Shown here in pieces: positions 8,434 through 16,100 of a stretch of 64,000 nucleotides of DNA. The translations under genes were made by a program, and so were the position numbers. This DNA is from Flavobacterium paronense (lineage in GTDB: Bacteria > Bacteroidota > Bacteroidia > Flavobacteriales > Flavobacteriaceae). The stretch spans positions 1,860,001-1,924,000 of the forward strand of contig NZ_JAUFQN010000019.1 of NCBI RefSeq assembly GCF_030409795.1. The letters run 5' to 3'. Positions within the stretch are counted from its first letter, which is position 1. Every line of letters begins with the position of its first letter. Below the pieces are notes generated by a model. It was not told where the DNA came from and did no database searches. It worked only from the letters and a program-made list of their open reading frames with translations.

Positions 8434-9324
8434 TTATAATTTCCCCTGATACATCGCTTTTACAATTCCGTCTGCCAAACCAATTTTTGGTACAAAAAGC
8501 TGACGTGCTCCACTCCATTTCATAGCATTTAGATACACTTTAGTTGCTGGTATAATTACATCAGCACGGTCAGTATTCATGGCTAACTCTGCGATGCGTT
8601 GTTCGTAAGTCAATGAATTCAAATATTGGTATTGAGAGTTTAAGTATAAATACGATAACGGTTTGTCTTGTAATTTGCCTGAGAGTTTGAACAACTTGTT
8701 GATGTTTCCTCCAGAGCCGATAAGGATAACATTTTCAAATTCTGCGGTGTTTGTTTTTATCCATTTTTCAATTTCTTCCCAAACAATGTCGCTTACCACA
8801 TTGTTCAGCATACGAACAGTTCCGATTTTGAATGATTTGGACGCAATCATTTTGCCATTGGTAAATAAAGAGAATTCGGTGCTTCCACCTCCAACATCAA
8901 CATATAAATAGGTTTGATCCGTTTTTAAGAAATCGTGTAAATCGGAAGAAGCAATAATGGTAGCTTCAATTTTTCCGTCAATAATATCAATATCAATATC
9001 ACATTTTTCTCTGATAATATTGGCTACTTCTTTTCCGTTATAGGCTTCGCGCATAGCAGATGTAGCGCAGGCTTTGTATCTTTCTACCTTATAAACTTTC
9101 ATTAAGAGTTTGAAAGCTTTCATGGCATCAACCATTCTGTCAATATTTTCATCTGAGATTTCACCGACAGTAAAAGCATCTTGCCCTAAACGAATTGGTA
9201 CCCGAATCAAGGAACTTTTGTTAAATTGTGTTTCCTTGCCTTGTTGTTCAATGATGTTAGTAATAAGCAATCGCATGGCATTGGAACCAATATCTATTGC
9301 TGCATATTTTTTTATTGAAATCAT
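8434..9324 (-). CDS. ppx: exopolyphosphatase, short Ppx/GppA form
   Basis: This 296-residue member of the ASKHA phosphatase superfamily hydrolyses terminal phosphate from polyphosphate or the pentaphosphate of (p)ppGpp. Phosphate-binding loops are visible: AAIDIGSNAMRLLI at the N-terminus, DVGGGSTEF near residue 145 and IGSGGNINKL near 202. The protein is only the two-lobed catalytic core and lacks the extra C-terminal domains of the roughly 500-residue E. coli enzyme. It is the last gene of the sixA-ppk-ppx group, starting 8 nt after ppk stops, so synthesis and breakdown of polyphosphate are probably co-expressed. GppA activity cannot be excluded from sequence alone. Confidence 0.88.
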   Translation of the reverse strand: MISIKKYAAIDIGSNAMRLLITNIIEQQGKETQFNKSSLIRVPIRLGQDAFTVGEISDENIDRMVDAMKAFKLLMKVYKVERYKACATSAMREAYNGKEVANIIREKCDIDIDIIDGKIEATIIASSDLHDFLKTDQTYLYVDVGGGSTEFSLFTNGKMIASKSFKIGTVRMLNNVVSDIVWEEIEKWIKTNTAEFENVILIGSGGNINKLFKLSGKLQDKPLSYLYLNSQYQYLNSLTYEQRIAELAMNTDRADVIIPATKVYLNAMKWSGARQLFVPKIGLADGIVKAMYQGKL

Positions 9325-9332
9325 TAATTGGT

Positions 9333-11459
9333 TTATTCGATTATTTGGTTATTTGACGTACCTTCAAGTCTTTCTTTATAATAGTTGTAGGTTTCATGTT
9401 GCGCTCTGAAAATAGTTTCTCCTTCAGCTCGAACTCGGTATTTATTTTCAAATTTTTCTGAATGATAACGAGCTTTTACATTTCCTTTCCATCCTATATT
9501 AAAGGTGTCAATAATTTGCTTTTTGATTTCTTCATCATATATTGGGCTGGTAACTTCTACTCGTCCATCTAAATTACGCGTCATAAAATCGGCCGATGAA
9601 ATAAATACTTCAGGATCATCATTGTTACAAAAAATATAGGAACGTGTATGTTCTAAAAAGTAGTCTACAATGCTAACAGCTTCAATATTTTCGCTCATTC
9701 CTTTGACGCCAGGAATTAAGGAGCAAATGCCTCGCACCTGCAATTTAATCTTTACACCTGCATTACTAGCTTCATATAATTTGTCAATCATTGGGTAATC
9801 CGAAATACTATTCATTTTTAAATTAATGTATGCCGGACGACCCATTATAGCGTTGTTTATTTCTCTGTCAATTAACTTGTAGAATCTAGAACGAGTGTAA
9901 TGTGGCGAAACAATTAGGTGTTTGTAACGATGAATTCTGTAGTTAACATCAAAGAAATCAAATATTTTAGAAACGTCTTTCAGTATTTGTTGATGACTGG
10001 TAAAAAGTGTCAAATCGGTATAAATTTTTGCCGTACTCTCGTTGAAATTTCCGGTAGAAATAAAGCCGTAACGTTTTAATTTTCCTTCTTCAATTCGGTC
10101 AATCAAACATATTTTGCTGTGAACTTTCAATCCTTTAATCCCAAAAATAAGTTCTATTCCTTCTTGTTGCATTTGTTCGGCATACGAAATATTACTGGCT
10201 TCATCAAAACGAGCTTGGAGTTCAATTTGAACCGTAACCTTTTTGCCGTTTTTAGCAGCATTTATAAGTGAACTTACAATTTGAGAGTTTTTTGCCAAAC
10301 GATATAAAGTGATTTTAATGGAAGTTACTTTTGGATCTAAAGCGGCCTCACGCAAGAACTTTATCAGATAAGAAAACGACTGAAATGGCGCATTAATCAA
10401 GTAATCTTTTTGGGCGATTTTATTCAGCAGACTTCCATCTAATGACAAGCCTTCTACCGGAAGCGGCACTCTTGGCGGATACAACAAGTCAAATCGACCA
10501 AGGTTTGGAAAGTTCATATAATCTCTACGGTTGTGATATCTTCCGCCCGGAATAACACCATCGGAAACATCAATTCCCATTTTGGAAAGGAAAAATTTGA
10601 GTGTATCTTTTCCGATATGTTGATCATATACAAAACGAACAGGTTCACCAATACGTCTGTCTTTTACAGAAGTTGCAATCTTTTCGAGCATACTTTTACT
10701 CATGTCGCTATCAATATCCAACTGAGCATCACGTGTGATTTTTATCATGTGAGCCGAAATGCTTTCGTAATCAAAAATATTAAAAATACTGTTTATGTTG
10801 TAGCGAATAATATCGTCTAACAACATTAAATATTGTTTACCATCTTTTACAGGAAGTTCTTGAACTCTGTTGATGTTTTTGGGGATTTCGATAATAGCAT
10901 AACGTACTTCAGGTTTGTTTTTTATCAAACCTAACATTTTTGATTTCTGTTCCGTCTTCATTACTAATTTAACAGCGAGATATCCTGAAGTGTCTTTTAA
11001 TAGTGGAAATTCGGCTAAATCATTTAAGATGATGGTAACTAATTCAGGGCTTATTTTTTGGATAAATAAATCCTTAATAAAGTTTTCATGTTCTTCGGAA
11101 ACTTCATTCTCGTTGATAATGATTATGTTTTGCTTCTCTAGCTCTTTTTCAATAGTAGTGAGTACACGTAAACTTTCTTCTTGTTGTTTAATAACAATTT
11201 CGGTGATGTCTTTCACCAGTTGTTGGGCAGTTATACCGCCGAGAATTTTTTCGCCTGTTTCTCCGGAAAGACTCAAACGTCGAATAGCGGCAAAACGTAC
11301 GCGAAAAAACTCATCTAAGTTATTGGAAAAAATGCCTATAAAACGAAGTCTTTCTAATAATGGAACTGCTTCGTCAGCTGCTTCTTGTAGAACTCTGGCA
11401 TTAAATGCTAACCAACTTTTTTCTCTATCTATATATCGAAAACGGGGTTCTGTACTCAT
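9333..11459 (-). CDS. ppk: polyphosphate kinase 1
   Basis: This 708-residue enzyme reversibly makes polyphosphate from ATP. Length and order match the family: an N-terminal helical domain (DREKSWLAFNARVLQEA at the start), a head domain, and two phospholipase-D-like catalytic domains. The autophosphorylated histidine is His447 in LKVHSKICLID. The second conserved histidine is His604 in FLEHTRSYIF, and a conserved Arg/Lys network (TLYRLAKNS, QARFDEASN, GFISTGNFNES) is present. It follows sixA by 2 nt and precedes ppx by 8 nt, so the three form one transcription unit. Polyphosphate metabolism in such operons usually responds to phosphate or stress, but no regulator site is visible here. Confidence 0.95.
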   Translation of the reverse strand: MSTEPRFRYIDREKSWLAFNARVLQEAADEAVPLLERLRFIGIFSNNLDEFFRVRFAAIRRLSLSGETGEKILGGITAQQLVKDITEIVIKQQEESLRVLTTIEKELEKQNIIIINENEVSEEHENFIKDLFIQKISPELVTIILNDLAEFPLLKDTSGYLAVKLVMKTEQKSKMLGLIKNKPEVRYAIIEIPKNINRVQELPVKDGKQYLMLLDDIIRYNINSIFNIFDYESISAHMIKITRDAQLDIDSDMSKSMLEKIATSVKDRRIGEPVRFVYDQHIGKDTLKFFLSKMGIDVSDGVIPGGRYHNRRDYMNFPNLGRFDLLYPPRVPLPVEGLSLDGSLLNKIAQKDYLINAPFQSFSYLIKFLREAALDPKVTSIKITLYRLAKNSQIVSSLINAAKNGKKVTVQIELQARFDEASNISYAEQMQQEGIELIFGIKGLKVHSKICLIDRIEEGKLKRYGFISTGNFNESTAKIYTDLTLFTSHQQILKDVSKIFDFFDVNYRIHRYKHLIVSPHYTRSRFYKLIDREINNAIMGRPAYINLKMNSISDYPMIDKLYEASNAGVKIKLQVRGICSLIPGVKGMSENIEAVSIVDYFLEHTRSYIFCNNDDPEVFISSADFMTRNLDGRVEVTSPIYDEEIKKQIIDTFNIGWKGNVKARYHSEKFENKYRVRAEGETIFRAQHETYNYYKERLEGTSNNQIIE

Positions 11460-11461
11460 AA

Positions 11462-11947
11462 TTATTTTAAATCTCTTGGGAAAATAACTTTCTTGGTAAT
11501 GCCTTTTTCAATGCTATCCCAACCATTTTGGTCAAATATAATGTTTACAAAACCAGAGGTGGAAACATTGTCGATAAAAACGCTCCCAAATTTATTGACA
11601 AAATTTGTAATTGCTTCATTATGTCCAAAAAGAATTAAGTTTTCATATTCATTTGGACATGATTTGATAATACGCTCCAATTTTATTTCGTCAAAAGTAT
11701 ATAGCTCTTCTTTAAAAACTATACTTTCTACAGGAAAGGAAATATTTTGTGCAAAAATTATCGCTGTTTCAGAAGCTCTTTTAGCGGTACTACTCCAAAC
11801 CAAAAATGTTTTTGGTATTAGATTGCTAATATAAGAAGATACCAAATGAGCATCTTGAATACCTTTGCTAGTTAATGGCCTATCCTTATCTCGAAGTGGT
11901 GCATCCCAACTAGATTTTGCATGTCTTACTACTATTAGCTCTTTCAT
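11462..11947 (-). CDS. sixA: SixA-type phosphohistidine phosphatase
   Basis: This histidine-phosphatase-superfamily protein has 161 residues from the ATG at 11947. That start is preferred over one 10 codons upstream because it puts the catalytic motif at its usual place (MKELIVVRHAKSSWD, nucleophile His9). The second catalytic histidine lies in ILFGHNEAI. Conserved arginines occur in RPLTSKG and SSTAKRASET. SixA proteins remove phosphate from phosphohistidine, for example on HPt domains or the nitrogen-related phosphotransfer system. It is the first gene of the group with ppk and ppx. PPK1 itself works through phosphohistidine intermediates, so the pairing is suggestive, though the substrate here is unproven. 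Confidence 0.85.
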   Translation of the reverse strand: MKELIVVRHAKSSWDAPLRDKDRPLTSKGIQDAHLVSSYISNLIPKTFLVWSSTAKRASETAIIFAQNISFPVESIVFKEELYTFDEIKLERIIKSCPNEYENLILFGHNEAITNFVNKFGSVFIDNVSTSGFVNIIFDQNGWDSIEKGITKKVIFPRDLK

Positions 11948-12210
11948 TATAAATTTCTTGTAAGCAATTGAATGCATAAATTTAAGTTTTTATATCATAT
12001 AAAATGTATTTTATCTAAAGACTTTAAATACTAAATAAACAATCAGAATCAACAAGTAATAAAAGTAATTTTATTTTAAATTGTCGTTTATTCTGCTTCA
12101 ATATTTCTTAGTTGAGAAAATTATAAATTAATGTTAAAAATAAAAAATGGAATAAAATACTTATAACAATAAAAATTGTAGTATTTTTCTATTTAAATAT
12201 GTTAATAAAT

Positions 12211-12243
12211 GCACTTTATCTATAAAATAACGCACTTTGTCGA
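12211..12243 (+). promoter_or_regulatory. paired GCACTTT boxes, 21 bp apart
   Basis: GCACTTTATCTA starts at 12211 and GCACTTTGTCGA at 12232, two helical turns apart. Single related boxes occur at 12402 (GCACTTAATCG) and upstream of cassette 2 at 31497 (GCACTTTAACGAG). Recurrence before both adhesin operons suggests a binding site for a shared regulator, not identified. Confidence 0.35.
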
Positions 12244-12250
12244 TATTTTT

Positions 12251-12282
12251 TTTGGTGGTTTAATTAAAACTATCTACTTTCG
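12251..12282 (+). promoter_or_regulatory. candidate distal promoter TTTG-N20-TACTTTCG
   Basis: TTTG at 12251-12254 and TACTTTCG at 12275-12282 (one mismatch to TAnnTTTG) are 20 nt apart, within the spacing known for Bacteroidota promoters. It lies directly downstream of the paired GCACTTT boxes and would transcribe the 35-codon frame at 12336 and then cassette 1. Confidence 0.35.
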
Positions 12283-12335
12283 AATTGTAAAACCTAAATA
12301 ATTACAAAAAAATAACCCTAAATACCCAAATCACC

Positions 12336-12443
12336 ATGTCAAAAAACAAACAAATTATGCCCAAAAACAAAGTTAAACATCTGCATGAAATCAAAAAAAA
12401 TGCACTTAATCGTTTTCTTTTACTTTTTATAGATAAAATTTAA
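12336..12443 (+). CDS. possible 35-aa open frame in the cassette 1 leader
   Basis: ATG at 12336 opens a Lys/Asn-rich 35-codon frame (MSKNKQIMPKNKVKHLHEIK at its start) ending at TAA 12441-12443. It is preceded by TAACCC 23 nt upstream, as the shorter leader frame at 12506 is, and contains an internal MPKNK resembling that frame's MPTKN. The next promoter lies around its 3' end. It may be a decayed duplicate of the leader and not a real gene; composition is what random AT-rich DNA would give. Confidence 0.2.
   Translation: MSKNKQIMPKNKVKHLHEIKKNALNRFLLLFIDKI
12402..12412 (+). promoter_or_regulatory. GCACTT box upstream of cassette 1 promoter
   Basis: GCACTTAATCG begins 62 nt before the -7 element and 80 nt before the TAACCC leader. 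The cassette 2 box stands 61 and 82 nt from the same landmarks. The conserved position argues for function. Confidence 0.4.
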
Positions 12444-12463
12444 ATTTGTTAATAACTTGTGAA

Positions 12464-12471
12464 TAACTTTG
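12464..12471 (+). promoter_or_regulatory. -7 promoter element TAACTTTG of cassette 1
   Basis: An exact TAnnTTTG match. A TTG at 12446-12448 is 15 nt upstream, slightly short of the usual spacing, which fits a promoter helped by an activator. It would give a leader of about 160 nt before the first cassette ATG. Confidence 0.5.
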
Positions 12472-12505
12472 TTTTATAGTTTAACCCAAAATCTATGCTA
12501 CCTAA

Positions 12506-12559
12506 ATGCCTACAAAAAATCTTCCTAGCCAAAAATGCGATTTTTTTAAACTGTTTTAA
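12506..12559 (+). CDS. possible 17-aa leader peptide, cassette 1
   Basis: ATG at 12506 starts MPTKNLPSQKCDFFKLF and stops at 12557-12559. Cassette 2 has MPTSKNTSSPNSIL in the same place. Between the two DNAs the shared part differs by a whole-codon insertion (TCT) and a silent AAA/AAG change, the pattern expected if the frame is translated. It lies about 30 nt after the expected transcription start and ends 41 nt before the hairpin. With only two paralogous copies to compare, translation is a hypothesis. Confidence 0.35.
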   Translation: MPTKNLPSQKCDFFKLF

Positions 12560-12600
12560 GAAAAGAAATTTTTAAATAATCAAACCCAAATAATTAACCG

Positions 12601-12621
12601 TCAAACAATTTACTTGTTTGA
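12601..12621 (+). promoter_or_regulatory. hairpin 16 nt before first gene of cassette 1
   Basis: TCAAACAA pairs perfectly with TTGTTTGA around a 5-nt loop. Cassette 2 has a 21-nt hairpin at the same 16-nt distance from ATG, with an A-T pair replaced by G-C in the stem but one other pair broken. Placed at the ribosome entry region, it could tune translation or stability. Confidence 0.45.
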
Positions 12622-12637
12622 AAAATCAAGTCAACTC

Positions 12638-13177
12638 ATGAAACAAAAACTATTACTAATTTTAATGTTAGTTTCTTTTTACTCAGGTGTCTTTGCCCAA
12701 GGTACAAGAGCAATTAAAAATGAAACTATCGTGATCAAAGAAATGAATTCATTTCTATCTTTGAGTAACAGTGAAACTTCAGCCCGTATTGCAAATGGGA
12801 CACCTGCAGTGAATACTAATCACTTAAAAGATCTGATATCTAATGTACATTCAGCTACCTATTTTTATTCTGGTGAAGCCAAAACCTATGGTGAACAACC
12901 CGTTAAACTTTATACTGATTTAGGCATGCTTAATCGTTTAGACAGCTCAATTACTTTAAAACAAAATATTGAGATTGTAACTGTTCAAATTACTGATTCT
13001 AGTCAATTAAATTCTACTATTGATTTATCTAGCCTTTCAAATTTTCCTAATTTGAAATTCGTTTATTTTATATCAAGTCTCAATACAACTAGTGAAAATA
13101 TCGCAAGTCATATTGTTAATTATGACAAAAGGTTTAACATATTTTATAAAATCGACAAAGGCGATAACAATCAATAA
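12638..13177 (+). CDS. small exported protein of unknown function, cassette 1
   Basis: This 179-residue protein has a clear signal peptide (MKQKLLLILMLVSFYSGVFA, cleavage before QGTRA). ATG 12638 is chosen because upstream in-frame codons lie inside the conserved hairpin. The mature part has no membrane segment, no cysteine and no domain I recognise. Conserved with its cassette 2 paralogue are EMNSFLS near the N-terminus, YFYSG..KTYG..PV in the middle, the NFPNLK segment and the end RFNIFYKIDKGD. It lies 21 nt upstream of the giant adhesin in what is surely one operon, and the arrangement is kept in both copies. A role in adhesin export or folding in the periplasm is plausible but not shown. 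Confidence 0.7.
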   Translation: MKQKLLLILMLVSFYSGVFAQGTRAIKNETIVIKEMNSFLSLSNSETSARIANGTPAVNTNHLKDLISNVHSATYFYSGEAKTYGEQPVKLYTDLGMLNRLDSSITLKQNIEIVTVQITDSSQLNSTIDLSSLSNFPNLKFVYFISSLNTTSENIASHIVNYDKRFNIFYKIDKGDNNQ

Positions 13178-13198
13178 AAATTGATAAAAAGAGAATAT

Positions 13199-16100
13199 AT
13201 GAAAAATTTATACTTCAATTCAATCGTAAAAAAGCTTACCTACTCCATAGCTATATTGGCAATCTTTCTTGGATTTAACAATACTGTTAATGCGCAGGTT
13301 AAAAAGACTTTTACACAAAGAACTTCACAATATAGTCCTACCAAAAAGATATATAATGTGAAAGGTGATTTTGCCATGTTAGGTAATACCTGTTTGAGTC
13401 CGCAAAATTATAGCGCAACAACCAACAACAATGGTCAAACAATGGTGTATGTTGATACCGATGGTGATTCAAGCACGTTTAACTCATCTTCTTCCACACT
13501 AGTTTTATCAACTGAAGGTGGAGTTGCAGTACCTGCTTGTTCGAATATCATTTATGCCGGTTTATATTGGACTGGTAAATCTTCTCCAAATGTAACTTTT
13601 AACGTAACCAAAAACAGCGTTACAAAAACATTCAATAAACGAATTGTTAAGTTTAAAGGTCCTGCATCTTCATCTTACACGACTATAACTGCAGCTGCGA
13701 CAGATATTTATTATCCATCAGGTACTGATGATGATATATACTCTGCTTATGCTGAAGTTACCGATTATGTAAAGACCAATGGTCTAGGACAGTATACTGT
13801 AGCTGACATGGCATTATTAGAAGGTGATCCGGGAGGGACTGGATATTCTGGTGGATGGGGAATGATTGTAATCTATGAAAACTCTAAAATGAAATGGAGA
13901 GACGTAACTATTTTTGATGGTTATGCTTATGTAGCTTCTACAAATACCACAGGATTTGATTTACCAGTTTCTGGTTTTAATACCGTTCAATCAGGAAACG
14001 TTGGCGTAAAACTTGGTTTGATGGCGAGTGAAGGTGATGTAAGTTTTACAGGCGATTATTTTAAAATTAGAAATCTTAATACAACAAATTATACTTCTTT
14101 AAGTCATTCTGGTAATTCTGCAACTAATTTCTTTAACTCTTCAATCAATACAGGTGGTACACGAAACCCAAATTTGGTAAATAATACGGGTATCGATATT
14201 GCAGTTGTTAACATTCCAAATACTAACAACACAATAATTGGTAATAGTCAAACATCAACTAATTTTAAATACGGTACAAGTTCAGATACATATTCAATAT
14301 TTGCAATTGCTATGTCGGTAGATGCATATGTCCCTGAGGTTGAAGCTGTAATTTCAGCAACAACTATCAATGGTACTCCTGCTGTACAACCGTATACTAT
14401 ATTACCAGGTCAAGACGCTGGTTATACAGTTGACATCAAGAATATTGGTACTGAGGCTGTGAAAAACTTTAAATTAGTTGTCCCAATTCCTTTTAATGCA
14501 ACTTATGTTGCAGGAAGTGCTGCCGGTTCAGTTTTCAGTCCTCAAACAACACCTACTCCAAATAGCATTACGTTTAATCCTAGTTTAGGAGCTACGGGTT
14601 CAATTGTTTGGGATTTTGGTACTTTAGTTTTACCTGTTTCTCCTAATGGACCAGGAACATTATTGGCCAGATTAACTTTTAAATTAAAAGCAACAACAGA
14701 TTGTGCGATTTTAAGTAATGCAACCTGTGGTAGTGCCATGTCGGTGAATGGAAATTCTACCGGAATTGGAAATACTACAAATGTGCCTTTAAACAATTCA
14801 GATTTCATTCAAGGTTATACTCAAAATGGAAGTTGTGCAGGTGTAGCTATTCCTACTCCAATAAACATAGCAATAAATGGAACAAATTATGTTACACAAA
14901 ATTGTCCAAATAGTGATTATACCAGACATTTTTCTTACTGTAGTGCTAGTACAAGTGTAGGAACTTCTGAAATTGCTTCTAATTTTCCATTAGGGACATT
15001 ATTTTATAATACTTTCCCAGTAACAATCAATTCGATTCAATATACAGATGCCAATCCTATTCCTTTAGTTTCTGGTTCAACTGTTACTTATTATGCAGTT
15101 CCTTCAGGTGGTGGAACCGGATGTAATTTTCCTTTCACCATTACTAAATGTCCTGTTATTGTAGCTCAAAATGATGCTCTTACCGGAGGCAATGGAACAA
15201 CAGGAAATCCTAATGCTGGAAACGTATTAAATAACAACGGAAGTGGTGCTGATACTTTAAATGGTGTTCAGGCTACTATTTCACAAGTTAATATTACGGT
15301 TACGACACCAGCAACTTCAATAGGTGGCAATCCTGTTCCTTCTATAGATACTGCTACGGGACAAGTTTCTGTTCCTGCCGGTACACCAGCCGGAACCTAC
15401 ACCATAGTATATAACTTGTGTGAAAAATTAAACCCTACAACTAACTGTGATCCTGCAACGGTAACTATTACTGTTACTGCTCCAGCTATTTTAGCTGTTA
15501 ACGATACTTATACAAATATTAATTGTACAACTTCAGGTTTAATAGGTAATGTTTTAACAAATGACACATTAAATGGTGGACCATTTGCAGCTAATCTGGT
15601 AACTTTCACATTACTTTCAGGAAGTAATCCTAAAATCTCTATTAGTTCAAATGGAGATGTAAATGTTACATCAGGAATTGCAGCTGGAGTTTATACTTTT
15701 ACATATAAAATTTGTCAAGTATTAAATCCAACAAACTGCAGTAATACAGCAACTATTTCTATTACTGTTGTTGATACGACTGCACCTGTAATTTCGACTT
15801 TACCAGGAACATCTACAATTTCATGCCCAGCAACTCCGAGTTTTACAACTCCAACTGCAAGTGATACATGTGGTGCTGCTACTCTAACTTCTAATGATGT
15901 TAGAACAAATGGTACTTGTGCTAATTCCTATTCTATTACTAGAACTTGGACAGCAACTGATGCTTCAGGAAATACTTCAACAGCTTTTCAGACTATTATT
16001 GTTCAAGATACTACAGCGCCAACTTGGTCAACTACAGCTACTGCTTTAAATACTACTCTTCAATGTAGCGATGCTGCTGGTTTAGCAACGGCTCAAGCTT

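Larger units (their letters stand above)
11948..12637. other. long AT-rich intergenic/leader region upstream of adhesin cassette 1
   Basis: About 690 bp with no conventional gene. The left half (11948-12205) is AT-rich and featureless. From 12211 it holds three GCACTT boxes, two candidate promoters, a 35-codon open frame, a TAACCC leader, a possible 17-codon leader peptide and a hairpin before the first cassette gene. These are listed separately. Confidence 0.6.
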
